From assembly GCF_001667185.1 (NCBI RefSeq), contig NZ_LZIC01000002.1, forward strand, positions 1 to 64,000: 64,000 nt of DNA, given 5' to 3'. This DNA comes from Mycobacterium sp. 852002-50816_SCH5313054-b. Its GTDB lineage: Bacteria; Actinomycetota; Actinomycetes; Mycobacteriales; Mycobacteriaceae. The notes below the pieces were generated by a model. That model worked only from the letters and a program-made list of their open reading frames with translations, ran no database searches and had not been told where the DNA came from. A program made the translations under genes and the position numbers. Positions 26,382 to 35,021 of the stretch are shown piece by piece. Every line of letters begins with the position of its first letter. The stretch's first letter is position 1.

Positions 26382-27188
26382 ATGGCAAATCGAATACTGA
26401 TCACGGGCGGCACGGGCACCGTGGGTCGCGTCGTCGTCGACCGGCTGACGGCCGCGGGCAAGGACGTGCGCGTTCTGAGCCGCGGACGGCGGCCGCACCA
26501 GCGCGCCGACGTCGAGCACGTCGTCGGCGACGTGGGAAGCGGCGCCGGGCTCGACGCGGCGCTGGACGGCGTCGACACCATCGTGCACTGCATCTATCCC
26601 ACCGAGCATCTGGTCGCGGCGGCGAAACGGGCGGGCTCACCGCACCTGGTGTACGTCTCCATCGTCGGCATCGACCGTATCCCGTTCGCCCTGTATCGCA
26701 CCATGCTCGCCAACGAACGCACGATCGCCGAGTCGGGCCTGCCGTGGACGGTGCTGCGGGCGACCCAGTTTCACGACCTGATCGCGTTCCTGCTGCGCAT
26801 GCTCGCGAAGCCGCCGGTCATGGCGCTGCCGGCGGGGTTGAGGTTCCAACCGGTCGACGTGCGCGACGTGGGCACGCGGCTGGCCCAGTTGGCGCTCGGC
26901 GAGCCGCTCGGCCGGGCGCCGGACTTCGGCGGCCCGCAGGCGCGTCCGCTCGACGACGTCGCCCGCAGCTACCTGGCGATCGTCGGCAAGCGCCGGCCCA
27001 TCGTTCCGATCCGCTTGCCCGGCAAGGTGTTTGGCGGGATCCGCGCCGGCGGCCTGCTGGCCCCGGAGAACGCCGCGGGCACGATCACCTTCGAGCAGTA
27101 CCTCGGTGAACAGGTCGGCGCGGGTCGGCTGCCGTACCGCGACGCCATCCGCGCCTATCTGCCACGCCTCCCCGGGCGCGGTTCCTGA
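26382..27188 (+). CDS. Atypical SDR (NmrA-like NAD(P)-binding protein)
   Basis: A 268-residue protein beginning RILITGGTGTVGRVVVDRLT (GxxGxxG cofactor motif), with VRVLSRGRRPHQR favouring NADPH and GVDTIVHCIYPTEH. It lacks the classical YxxxK tetrad, so it belongs to the NmrA/atypical SDR group. It starts 3 bp after the ECF41 sigma stop; such pairing is typical and it is the probable target gene of the sigma factor. Substrate unknown. Confidence 0.83.
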   Translation: MANRILITGGTGTVGRVVVDRLTAAGKDVRVLSRGRRPHQRADVEHVVGDVGSGAGLDAALDGVDTIVHCIYPTEHLVAAAKRAGSPHLVYVSIVGIDRIPFALYRTMLANERTIAESGLPWTVLRATQFHDLIAFLLRMLAKPPVMALPAGLRFQPVDVRDVGTRLAQLALGEPLGRAPDFGGPQARPLDDVARSYLAIVGKRRPIVPIRLPGKVFGGIRAGGLLAPENAAGTITFEQYLGEQVGAGRLPYRDAIRAYLPRLPGRGS

Positions 27189-27251
27189 CGTTGGTGGTGG
27201 TGGCCGGACTCGTCGCGACCCCCTTCCAGGCTACGGGCCATAATGGGGGCG

Positions 27252-27695
27252 ATGACTGTCGTGAAGATCAGGCTTTTGGTGACCGTCGCGATGCTCGTTT
27301 CAGCGATCTTGGCGGGGTGCCATTTCGGGTCCAGGAACCCGCCGACCAGCCAGACCCTCGAGGTCCCCATGAGCGACGTGCTGAGGCAGGGCGCCATCAC
27401 GCAGAACGTCACGCTGGCGGTCGGCAACACCCTGACCGTGAAGCTGGGCTCGAACTACTCCACCCCGTACCGGTGGGCGATCGACACGAAGATCGGCGAT
27501 TCGACGGTCGTCAAACAAACCAGTCACGAGTTCGTGCACCCCACCTCCGACGCGCTGGGGGCGCCGGGTACGGAGGTATGGACGTTCGCGGCCCTGAAAC
27601 CCGGGACGACGACGATCACCACCTCCTACACCAGCATCGTGGGCAAGAACCCCCAACCGTCGTGCATCTACACCGCGAACGTGACGGTGCAGTAA
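27252..27695 (+). CDS. Lipoprotein with chagasin-like (I42) protease inhibitor domain
   Basis: About 147 residues. A lipoprotein signal (TVVKIRLLVTVAMLVSAILA then GC) is followed by a chagasin-type beta sandwich: TLAVGNTLTVKLGSNYSTPY followed by RW, the loop GAPGTEVWTFAALKPGTTTI and a final CIYTANVTVQ. The first inhibitory loop is normally NPTTGY; here it is NYSTPY, so inhibition of cysteine proteases is only inferred. Membrane-anchored outside the plasma membrane. An alternative ATG is at 27243. Confidence 0.72.
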   Translation: MTVVKIRLLVTVAMLVSAILAGCHFGSRNPPTSQTLEVPMSDVLRQGAITQNVTLAVGNTLTVKLGSNYSTPYRWAIDTKIGDSTVVKQTSHEFVHPTSDALGAPGTEVWTFAALKPGTTTITTSYTSIVGKNPQPSCIYTANVTVQ

Positions 27696-27701
27696 GCGCC
27701 T

Positions 27702-28217
27702 GTGGCAAACGACGGCGCGTCCGGCTACGGTCTGGGTGTGTTTGGCTTACTTCGCAATTGGTCCGAGATCGGCAAGCTGCCCCCAGAGCTGCGCGAAGAA
27801 CTCGAGGCCGAGGGGGTGATTTTTACCGCCGGCAAGGTCGGCGTGGTCCGACACTTCAGCGGCCACGTGCCCGGCGTCCATTCGGCGTCGGGCGTTTCGC
27901 GCTATACGGGCGGGTTCGGCTTCAGCACGGCGCGGGTGGTCGCGACCTTTCCCGCGCGCGGCGACGCCAAGCTGCGCTCCATCGATTGCCCGTGGGACAC
28001 CGACACCGGTCCGGCGCGGGCGACCATCACCGACAAAGGTCTCCAGATTGAAATCGACTTGCGCGGAGTCGATCCCGCGTTTTCCGGCTCGATGAAGCTG
28101 AACTACAAAAAGAAGATCCCCGACGACGTGTTGGAAAAGCTGCCGACGACGGCGCTGCGGTTTCGCGTCGAGCCGGTATTCGTGTATCGCGCGGCCGGAG
28201 TGCGTCCCAAGTCTTGA
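27702..28217 (+). CDS. Conserved hypothetical protein
   Basis: A 171-residue soluble protein from a GTG at 27702. It contains SEIGKLPPELREELEAEGVI, a basic HFSGHVPGVHSASGVSRYTG stretch and a beta-rich middle; no signal peptide, no membrane segment, no known catalytic motif. It follows the I42 lipoprotein after 6 bp and is probably cotranscribed. I do not recognise a family. Confidence 0.6.
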   Translation: MANDGASGYGLGVFGLLRNWSEIGKLPPELREELEAEGVIFTAGKVGVVRHFSGHVPGVHSASGVSRYTGGFGFSTARVVATFPARGDAKLRSIDCPWDTDTGPARATITDKGLQIEIDLRGVDPAFSGSMKLNYKKKIPDDVLEKLPTTALRFRVEPVFVYRAAGVRPKS

Positions 28218-28292
28218 GGGACCCGCGGTAGCCACTGGAACACCCAAATGCCTGTGCCGGTGTCACTCCCTCTTGAAACTTTCGGCGACCCC

Positions 28293-28730
28293 TTAGCTGA
28301 TAGCGGGAAGCACGCCCATCTGCGTCAGCACCGTAGCCATATCGAAAGAGACCTTCTCGCATAAGAGTCGATCGCCATCGAACTCGAAGATTCCAACCAG
28401 CGGAAAATTGAGGCGATTACCACTTGGCGGGATGCCCGCCCACTCGCCATCATGGGTTCCAATGATGAACCCTTCGACAAGTACGCCGTCGTCCATATGG
28501 CGCAGCCTGACGGTCTTGGCATGGAAATCAGACATGCTGTGCATCAAGCCCTGCAGCAACTCTCCAACGGCTGCCTTACCGTCGCTCGGGACGCCGTTCA
28601 GCTCGTAACGTGGATGGTGGAAGGTCGCGATTGCGGCCTCGACGTCGTGTCTGTTTTCCGCCTCGACGTGCTGATTGACGATTGCCTCGCGGCGCTGCCG
28701 AATGCTGGTGGTGCTATCTACGACTGTCAT
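28293..28730 (-). CDS. SnoaL/NTF2-like protein
   Basis: A 145-residue alpha+beta-barrel protein: IVNQHVEAENRHDVEAAIAT then FHHPRYELNG, GLMHSMSDFHAKTVRLRHMD, and a last-strand VGIFEFDGDRLLCEKVSFD. This is the SnoaL-like polyketide cyclase/NTF2 fold, with binding or isomerase roles. ATG 28730 has a GAGGAGG SD 7-8 bases upstream, which decides the start. Monocistronic; the 188 bp to the next gene hold nothing evident. Confidence 0.75.
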   Translation of the reverse strand: MTVVDSTTSIRQRREAIVNQHVEAENRHDVEAAIATFHHPRYELNGVPSDGKAAVGELLQGLMHSMSDFHAKTVRLRHMDDGVLVEGFIIGTHDGEWAGIPPSGNRLNFPLVGIFEFDGDRLLCEKVSFDMATVLTQMGVLPAIS

Positions 28731-28918
28731 TACGGGGCCTCCTCGACGACTCCCCAATAGGGCGTCACTCTAGAACACCTGCGAGATAGGTGGACGAGCT
28801 TTGCTCATAGACGAGTCACTACGCCGCTAAGGGTGTGGCTTCGCGCAGTCGCTGCCAGCACCACTTGGGGACAGCGTGGCGCCTTGAGCCCGACGGTCTA
28901 AACGATCAGGCGCGGCCC

Positions 28919-29506
28919 CTAGCGTGCTCGCCGACTGAACGGATGCGCTCGCCACATGCGCGCTACGAGCATCAGCGCAACCAGTGGGTAGAACGCGTTC
29001 ACGGCCACACTCATTAGCGCGTTGGGTGCTTTGTAGTCGAACCCAGAACCAGGTCCGCATGCCAACGCAAACAGGGGCGCATCGCCCAGGACCCCGATGG
29101 CCAAGTACAGACCCGTACCCATGACGACCATGCCGGCAAAGAAAATGGCCGGAAGCCGGATCCACTCACCGCCCCGCGCGAATGCATAGACGAGCACGAG
29201 GTAGAACACGCCGAAGGCTAGTGCCGATACGAACCCGACGATGAGTTGCACCGCGCGCGGGTTGGCGATCAGGACAGGATCGATGCCGACCATGTGGTCG
29301 TAGACGAACCGCGCCATCGGGTTGCTTGAGTGCGGGTGTGGTCGGCCAACCATGTTCGCGGTGTCGATCAGGAACGAAGTTGACGCAAATATCGCGAATA
29401 CCACGACGAAAAACCAGTCGCGTCGGCGCGCGCGTAGTGGAATCGAAACGCGGGAGTATGTGGCCCGGCGGATGTCGTCGGGCAGCGCATCAGCGGTCAT
29501 CGACAT
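28919..29506 (-). CDS. Integral membrane protein, possibly emopamil-binding-like
   Basis: A 195-residue protein with four to five membrane helices (DWFFVVVFAIFASTSFLID, LIVGFVSALAFGVFYLVLVY, LPAIFFAGMVVMGTGLYLA, VNAFYPLVALMLVARMW). Spacing and the STSFLIDTANMVGRPHPHSS loop resemble EXPERA/emopamil-binding-type proteins, but the assignment is tentative. Start taken at ATG 29506 (MSMTADALPDD). Confidence 0.6.
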   Translation of the reverse strand: MSMTADALPDDIRRATYSRVSIPLRARRRDWFFVVVFAIFASTSFLIDTANMVGRPHPHSSNPMARFVYDHMVGIDPVLIANPRAVQLIVGFVSALAFGVFYLVLVYAFARGGEWIRLPAIFFAGMVVMGTGLYLAIGVLGDAPLFALACGPGSGFDYKAPNALMSVAVNAFYPLVALMLVARMWRAHPFSRRAR

Positions 29507-29678
29507 AACCGGATCGTATGTCGGTGTGATACGCCTTGAGGCGCGTTTGTTTGGTCCCGACAGATGTTGAGCCCTTGGTCGCAACGCCGCGTTGTGAAGG
29601 CAGAGTGTTCGTTAGCCAGTCGCTACCAGCCACGACAACCCCGTTTAAGCGGCCTGCCAGCGGCTTACGTTCGAGCTT

Positions 29679-30446
29679 CTAACGACGGGAGTCGCGCCCC
29701 GCAGTCGGGGCCGCATCGCTGGATCTGGGCCCTGCAAAAAGGGTCACAAGAAAAGCCATGACTGCGAGGACACCGGCGCCCGTCCCCATGATGAACCACA
29801 TGTTCCCCGAGGTGGCCGTGTAGGCACTGCCGCCATGCACCCGAACATCGAGCGATGACCCGACGCGACGACCCTTGCTGTCTCCCGCGATCCGGCCTGT
29901 GTATGACTTTCCGCCGACACTCCATTGGGCCGTGCAGATTACGTTGCTGAACTTGTTGCGACCGCCACTGCACGAAACGACCTTCGCCGTCGTCGGTGTG
30001 CCGACACGATACCCATAGACGTCGTACACGCCGACGCCGAAGGCCACGAGCGAAAGTACCGTCATAAGGATTGCGAGAGGCAAGACTGCCCACTCGACCC
30101 GCCGCGGTTTGGAGCGTTTCCCGGTGTGGCCCCGAAAGTCACCGGGCGCTGCCGGAGACGCTGGTTGGGACACCTCGGCCTTCAGCAGTTGTACGGCACG
30201 CGCGAGGAATGCGTCCACTTCATGTTGGTCGTAACCGCGTTCTCCGATTGGTGGCTTCGAGAAAGCCACGCTGTCGACCTCGGCGGCTGTTAGTCCGCCC
30301 GCCTGCGGGTTTCGGAGATATTCCTCGAGACGCCCGCGGAACGCTTCGACACCGCCTACGTCGTAACCGCGTTTTCCCTTTGGCGGCGCCGAAAAGGCCA
30401 CGTTATGGACATCATCTGCGGTCAATTCGCCACGCGCAGCGGACAT
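29679..30446 (-). CDS. Membrane protein with two DivIVA-domain repeats
   Basis: A 255-residue protein. Two N-terminal repeats have the DivIVA N-terminal pattern: LTADDVHNVAFSAPPKGKRG followed by YDVGGVEAF, and LTAAEVDSVAFSKPPIGERG followed by YDQHEVDAF. Then a basic linker, a membrane helix (VLPLAILMTVLSLVAFGVGVY), an outside domain with two Cys (VVSCSGG, VICTAQW), a second helix (WFIMGTGAGVLAVMAFLVT) and a short tail. The repeats may anchor it to curved membrane or Wag31. The 187 bp upstream hold no gene. Confidence 0.75.
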   Translation of the reverse strand: MSAARGELTADDVHNVAFSAPPKGKRGYDVGGVEAFRGRLEEYLRNPQAGGLTAAEVDSVAFSKPPIGERGYDQHEVDAFLARAVQLLKAEVSQPASPAAPGDFRGHTGKRSKPRRVEWAVLPLAILMTVLSLVAFGVGVYDVYGYRVGTPTTAKVVSCSGGRNKFSNVICTAQWSVGGKSYTGRIAGDSKGRRVGSSLDVRVHGGSAYTATSGNMWFIMGTGAGVLAVMAFLVTLFAGPRSSDAAPTAGRDSRR

Positions 30447-30633
30447 CGGGCCTCCCGGGAGCCTTTTCCAGATCCGCGATTCGTTTCTCGGGATCGTCCC
30501 AGTCCAGCAGCAATCTTCTCACTAGGAGCCCGCGGCCGCCACGACTTGCGGATGCACGCCCGCCAGGTCGAGACTCCGCGGAGCTGACTAAGTGCCCTAT
30601 TCGCCGCTAAGGGAAGCGGCCGAAAATCGGTGA

Positions 30634-31431
30634 ATGAGCGACATCGACAAATGGGATCGCGGCCTGACCGAGCACATCGTCGCGCTGAGTAGGCCCATCG
30701 TGAAGCGCTATTTCCGTTCCGAAGTCCGCGGGCTGGACAACCTGCCGCCCGGCGCCTCGCTGGTGGTGTCGAACCATTCCGGCGGCCTCACGTCGTTCGA
30801 CCTCTCGGTATTCGCCGTCGACTATTACGACACCTACGGCTATGAGCGGCCGCTCTTTGCTCTTGGGTTTGACACGATATTCGCCGGGCCGGCCGGCGAA
30901 TTCCTCAACCGCACCGGCGTGATCCGCGCGACGCGCGACAACGCGGCGAAGGCGTTGGCGTCCGGCGCCGTCGTATTGGTCTTCCCGGGCGGGGATTTCG
31001 ACGTCTACCGGCCGAGCATGCGGGAGAACGTCATCAACTTCGGTGGCCGCACCGGCTACGCCACCACGGCGATCGAGGCGGGGGTGCCGATCGTGCCCGC
31101 GGTCTCCATCGGCGGCCAGGAAGGCCAGCTGTACCTGAGCCGCGGCGCGTGGCTGTCGCGCCTGCTCCGGCTCACCAAATTCGAGCGCAAGTTCTTCCGA
31201 ACCGACATCCTGCCAATAACTTTCGGGTGGCCGTTCGGGCTGAGCGTCCTGGCGCCGGTCAACGTGCCGCTGCCCACCAAGATCGTCACCGAGGTGTTGA
31301 AGCCGATCCACATCGGTGCCGAATTCGGCGAGGCCCCCGACGTCGAACACCTCGACGCGCTGGTGCGCGGCCTGATGCAGAAGTGCCTCGACGAGCTGGC
31401 GCGCAGGCGCCGCTTCCCGATCCTCGGCTAG
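30634..31431 (+). CDS. PlsC-like 1-acyl-glycerol-3-phosphate acyltransferase
   Basis: A 265-residue acyltransferase. Block I is VVSNHSGGLTSFD, the spaced His...Asp variant of HX4D found in mycobacterial members; block II region GEFLNRTGVIRATRDN; block III FPGGDFDVYRP; block IV VPIVPAVSIGGQE. It should transfer acyl chains to a glycerolipid at the inner membrane face. Convergent with the SDR gene (4-bp overlap). Confidence 0.85.
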   Translation: MSDIDKWDRGLTEHIVALSRPIVKRYFRSEVRGLDNLPPGASLVVSNHSGGLTSFDLSVFAVDYYDTYGYERPLFALGFDTIFAGPAGEFLNRTGVIRATRDNAAKALASGAVVLVFPGGDFDVYRPSMRENVINFGGRTGYATTAIEAGVPIVPAVSIGGQEGQLYLSRGAWLSRLLRLTKFERKFFRTDILPITFGWPFGLSVLAPVNVPLPTKIVTEVLKPIHIGAEFGEAPDVEHLDALVRGLMQKCLDELARRRRFPILG

Positions 31432-32186
31432 GCCGGTTGCAGCATCCGCCCGGTGACGCGCGCCGAGAGCGAACCGGGCATCAAGTGGCTGAAGGTGGAC
31501 GTGAACCGATTGCGCCAGCCGGATACGACGACGGGCTTGCCGCGGTCGAGGGCTTTCAGCCCGGCGGCGACGACGGGTTCGGGCTCGGCCAGGTGTTTGT
31601 AGATCGCGGTGTGCGAGACGTCGGACCCGAGCGCGCCGACGAACCCGGTGCGGGTGGGGCCGGGGCACAGCGCGGTCACGGTGACCCCGGTGCCGCGGGT
31701 CTCGGCCCACAAAGCCTGGCTGAGCGACAGCACGAACGCCTTCGACGCGCCGTAGGTCGCCTGGTAGGGGCCGGGCTGAAAGGCGATGGTGGAGGCCACA
31801 TTCAGGATGCCGCCGCGCCCGCGGGCCAGCATGCCGGGCAGCACCGCGTGGGTCAGCCGCACCAGCGCGTCGACATTGACCGCCACCAGCTCGTGCTCGC
31901 GCTCGGCGTCTATTTCCGCGAACGGGCCGTAGGTGCCGAAGCCGGCGTTGTTGACCAGGATGTCTATGTCCCGGTTGGCGAGGTGCTCTATCAGGTCGTT
32001 CGTGCCGTTGTCGGTGCCCAGGTCGCCGACGACGAGTTCGACGTTCTGGCCGACGCGTTCTGCTACCGCTTTCAGGCGGGCCTCGTCGCGCCCGGCCAGC
32101 ACCAGGTGGTGGCCGCGTTGGGCGAGTTGGTCGGCGAAGATGGCGCCCAGTCCGGAGCTGGCCCCGGTGATGACGGCTAGTGACAT
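31428..32186 (-). CDS. Short-chain dehydrogenase/reductase
   Basis: A 252-residue SDR: TGASSGLGAIFADQLAQRG, GDLGTDNGTNDLI, LVNNAGFGTYGPF, catalytic Ser in NVASTIAFQPG and YGASKAF. The PGPTRTGF segment is standard. It resembles DltE/SDR proteins acting on fatty or ketone substrates. It follows the DUF1707-like gene after 2 bp and is in the same operon, divergent from TetR and therefore probably TetR-controlled. Confidence 0.87.
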   Translation of the reverse strand: MSLAVITGASSGLGAIFADQLAQRGHHLVLAGRDEARLKAVAERVGQNVELVVGDLGTDNGTNDLIEHLANRDIDILVNNAGFGTYGPFAEIDAEREHELVAVNVDALVRLTHAVLPGMLARGRGGILNVASTIAFQPGPYQATYGASKAFVLSLSQALWAETRGTGVTVTALCPGPTRTGFVGALGSDVSHTAIYKHLAEPEPVVAAGLKALDRGKPVVVSGWRNRFTSTFSHLMPGSLSARVTGRMLQPA

Positions 32187-32188
32187 GA

Positions 32189-32611
32189 CTAAACCCCTTG
32201 GTATTTCGTGGTTTTCGCCACTGGCCGGACGGCCAGGGCGTGGCTGACGAGGCCGATCCCCGCGCCCAGGATGGGCCAGATCGGCCAGAAGTACGCGACG
32301 CCGGTCGCCGCCCAGACGGCGAGCACGATGGCCGTCATCGCGAGGAAGGCGGCGAAGTGGATGCCCACGCTCTTGCGGGCCGCGGCGGCTTTGGCGGCGC
32401 GGCGGCGGGGGTCGGCGCGGCGGATGCGTTCGAGCGGGAGGTCGGCGACGAGCTCCCTGAGCTCGCCGGTGGTCTGCGTTTGGAACGCCTCTTGCACGCG
32501 CTGCTCGTACTCCGGCAGCCCCAGGTAGCCCTGCGCGAGGGCCTGGCCCAGGCGCGCGGCCGTCTTCTGCCGGTCGGTGTCGCCGGCGCGGTGGGTAGTG
32601 GTGGTGGTCAT
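32189..32611 (-). CDS. DUF1707 / 2TM-domain membrane protein
   Basis: A 140-residue protein with an N-terminal DUF1707-like motif (DTDRQKTAARLGQALAQGYL, then LPEYEQRVQEAFQTQTTGEL) and a C-terminal pair of helices (FAAFLAMTAIVLAVWAATGV, YFWPIWPILGAGIGLVSHAL) like the 2TM domain. ATG 32611 has a CCAAGGGGA sequence upstream. First gene of the unit divergent from the TetR at 32687, with the operator between. Function unknown. Confidence 0.75.
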   Translation of the reverse strand: MTTTTTHRAGDTDRQKTAARLGQALAQGYLGLPEYEQRVQEAFQTQTTGELRELVADLPLERIRRADPRRRAAKAAAARKSVGIHFAAFLAMTAIVLAVWAATGVAYFWPIWPILGAGIGLVSHALAVRPVAKTTKYQGV

Positions 32612-32652
32612 GAGTCCGGTCCCCTTGGAGAGATGTGACGGGATGTGAATAG

Positions 32653-32678
32653 CATTAACATAGACCACGATGTTAATG
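32653..32678. promoter_or_regulatory. Perfect TetR operator in divergent promoter
   Basis: CATTAACAT-8 bp-ATGTTAATG is a perfect 9-bp inverted repeat between the DUF1707-like gene (start 32611) and the TetR gene (start 32687). It lies 8 bp before the TetR ATG. The AT-rich arms stand out in this high-GC region and the layout fits control of both divergent units. Confidence 0.72.
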
Positions 32679-32686
32679 TCGTCAAC

Positions 32687-33280
32687 ATGGCACGGAAGGT
32701 TTCTGCCACGCGGCGGGACAGCTACCACCACGGCGACCTGAAAAGGGCCTTGACCAGCGCCGCGCTGTCGCTGGTGGCCGAGAAGGGGCCGAAGGGGTTC
32801 ACGCTGACCGAGGCCGCGCGGCGGGCGGGCGTCAGCGCCGCGGCTCCGTACCGGCACTTCGCCGACAAGGCCGAGCTGCTGGCCACCGTCGCCGAACAGG
32901 GCTTCGTTGATCTGCACGCCGCGCTGCTCGCGGCCGCGGACGGCGCGTCCGACCCGAAGGCGCGGGTGGTCGAACTCGGCCGCGCCTATGTGCGCTGGGC
33001 CGTCGCGCATCCGGACCACTACCGGGTGATGTTCGGGTCGGAGATTTCCAAGGCCAACCATCCGGCCCTGGGGGTCGCCGCGGACCGCGCGTTCGGCGAC
33101 CTACTCGACGCGATCGCGGGGCTGGTCGGCGGTCAGGATCCGCGCGTGATGGCCGCGCCGCTGTGGGCGCTGGTGCACGGCGTCGCCTCGCTCGCCATCG
33201 GCGGCGAGCTGAGTGCCGTCGGGATCGAGCAGGACCCCGAGGCGATGATCGCCGGCGCGGTGGACCGGGTGCTCGGTTAG
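32687..33280 (+). CDS. TetR-family regulator
   Basis: A 197-residue TetR: basic RKVSATRRDSYHHGDLKRAL, helix-turn-helix FTLTEAARRAGVSAAAPYRH followed by FADKAELLATVAEQGF, and a TetR_C_13-like ligand domain (VRWAVAHPDHYRVMFGSEIS). The YHHGDL signature and YRHF belong to a broad family repressing lipid and SDR genes. Upstream in-frame ATG at 32645 would place the operator inside the gene, so 32687 is preferred, probably leaderless. Confidence 0.87.
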   Translation: MARKVSATRRDSYHHGDLKRALTSAALSLVAEKGPKGFTLTEAARRAGVSAAAPYRHFADKAELLATVAEQGFVDLHAALLAAADGASDPKARVVELGRAYVRWAVAHPDHYRVMFGSEISKANHPALGVAADRAFGDLLDAIAGLVGGQDPRVMAAPLWALVHGVASLAIGGELSAVGIEQDPEAMIAGAVDRVLG

Positions 33281-34551
33281 GCCACGTTGGCCTTGAGCTG
33301 CGCCACGTACACCTCGGCCAGGAACTGCTCGACGGCGACGGCGGCGTGCGCCGCGCGGGCCGAGCCGAAGATGTCGAAAGCGTGTTGGGTCAACGGCAAT
33401 TCGGCGTAGGCGACGGGCTGGTTGCTGGCGTCGCGCAGTTTGGTGGTGAAGGCGCGCGCCTGCTCGACGAAGGCCAGCGAGTCGTTTTGCCCGTGCAGCA
33501 CGAAGAACGGGGGAGCGTCGGCGTTGACGTGATGGATCGGCGAGGCGGCCTCAAACGTCTGCAGGTGCGTCGACGGCTTTTGCTTGATGATCGATTTGAT
33601 CAGTAGCCCGGGCATCATCGCGTGCATCGAGTCGTCGAAACGGGTGAAGTCGTAGATCCCGTAAAACGGCACGGCCGCTTGTACTCTCGTGTCGGCGTCT
33701 TCGAAACCCGGCTGGAATTGCGGGTCGTTGGGCGTCAGCGCCGCCAGCGCCGACAGGTGGCCGCCGGCCGAACCGCCGGTGATGGCCACGAAGCTCGGGT
33801 CGCCGCCGTAGTCGGCGATGTGTTGTTTGACCCAGGCGAGTGCGCGCTTGACGTCGACGATGTGGGCGGGCCAGGTGTTGCGCGGGCTGTGCCGGTAGTT
33901 GATCGCCACGCAGATCCAGCCGAGCTCGGCGAGGTGGCTCATCAGCGGATGGGCTTGTCCGCGTTTGTTTCCCGTCGTCCAGGCGCCGCCGGGGATCTGG
34001 AAGAGCACCGGTGCCTTGCCGTTCGGGTCGAGGTCGGGACGCCGCCAGATGTCGAGGTGGTTGGCGCTGCCGAATTCGCCGTAGCTGATGTTGGAGTCGT
34101 GGGCGTAGTCGCGGTAGATCCGCATCATGCGCAGCAGTCCGGGCGTCTTGGCGGTGCCGGCGCCGGTCGCGCGGCGCCACAGGCCCTGGGAGTCGGTGCG
34201 CCTCGACGGTCCCTGCGCGTCGTCCAGCGCCTTGCTGAGCGGCACGTTGGCCTGGTGACCGGCGCGGCTGAAGTTGAGCAGGCCCGCCGCCGAGATGGCC
34301 GCCGTAATCCACGCGAGGATGCGCACCGGACGGGTCAGGTGGCGGGACGTCAGGGCCAGCCCGCCGAGCTGGCTGGCCATCGTCTGCAGCGGCAACTCGG
34401 TGACGACCAGGCCGAACATCCACGAGAACAGCGACGGGTATCCGGTGCGCGCCAGCGGGCGGTAGGCGTTGAGGGTGGACGTGGCCGTGACCGCCGTGAC
34501 CACGAGCGACGCGATTTGCCGGATGTGGTGAATGAGCCGAGCCTTCTGCAT
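33277..34551 (-). CDS. Membrane-anchored HSL-type lipase/esterase
   Basis: A 424-residue hydrolase. The first 100 residues contain hydrophobic segments (IASLVVTAVTATSTLNAY, ILAWITAAISAAGLLNF). The catalytic domain has the HSL-like oxyanion IPGGAWTTGNKRGQ, nucleophile elbow ITGGSAGGHLSALAA, acid in LHGQNDSLAFVEQA and His in LPLTQHAFDIF. It resembles the mycobacterial Lip family of lipases/esterases; the particular Lip number is not assigned. It overlaps the convergent TetR end by 4 bp. Confidence 0.83.
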   Translation of the reverse strand: MQKARLIHHIRQIASLVVTAVTATSTLNAYRPLARTGYPSLFSWMFGLVVTELPLQTMASQLGGLALTSRHLTRPVRILAWITAAISAAGLLNFSRAGHQANVPLSKALDDAQGPSRRTDSQGLWRRATGAGTAKTPGLLRMMRIYRDYAHDSNISYGEFGSANHLDIWRRPDLDPNGKAPVLFQIPGGAWTTGNKRGQAHPLMSHLAELGWICVAINYRHSPRNTWPAHIVDVKRALAWVKQHIADYGGDPSFVAITGGSAGGHLSALAALTPNDPQFQPGFEDADTRVQAAVPFYGIYDFTRFDDSMHAMMPGLLIKSIIKQKPSTHLQTFEAASPIHHVNADAPPFFVLHGQNDSLAFVEQARAFTTKLRDASNQPVAYAELPLTQHAFDIFGSARAAHAAVAVEQFLAEVYVAQLKANVA

Positions 34552-34592
34552 ACGGCCACCTTACGAGGTGGAAAAGGGGGTAAAACCAGTAC

Positions 34593-35015
34593 ATGGGCAT
34601 CACGCGCGGGAGTGCCGCGGTCGCGACGTTGGCGGCCGTCGTTGCAACGGCCCCACCCGCGTCCGGCGCTCCGGAGATGATGGGCCATTACGTCTTCACC
34701 GAGACCGTCTCGGCCGGTCACACATATGTGACCGATTGGAACGTCAACCCCTGCGGTGAGGGATGCATCGACATCAAGGCCGGGAACGGAACGAGCCGGG
34801 CGCAATTGGTCGACGGCCAATGGGTGCTCGACATGTTCGACAACGTGCGCTGCGCGGACGGTGTCCGGGTCCCCTACGCCGCCAATGCCCACATCACGTG
34901 GGACCCCAATACCCTGGCCGGCACGGACCAACAGGTCTACACGGAGGCGGCCTGCGGCCGACCGGCGGGATACAGCCAGACCAACCCCATCCAACTCAAA
35001 GCGGCGCCCCCCTGA
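34593..35015 (+). CDS. Secreted mycobacterial protein
   Basis: A 140-residue protein with signal peptide (ITRGSAAVATLAAVVATAPP then ASGA) and mature sequence GHYVFTETVSAGHTYVTDWN, NPCGEGCIDIKAGNG, NVRCADG and TEAACGRP. Four cysteines probably make two disulfides. The beta-rich pattern is shared by many mycobacterial secreted proteins of unknown function. Single gene. Confidence 0.7.
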   Translation: MGITRGSAAVATLAAVVATAPPASGAPEMMGHYVFTETVSAGHTYVTDWNVNPCGEGCIDIKAGNGTSRAQLVDGQWVLDMFDNVRCADGVRVPYAANAHITWDPNTLAGTDQQVYTEAACGRPAGYSQTNPIQLKAAPP

Positions 35016-35021
35016 CCCGCG

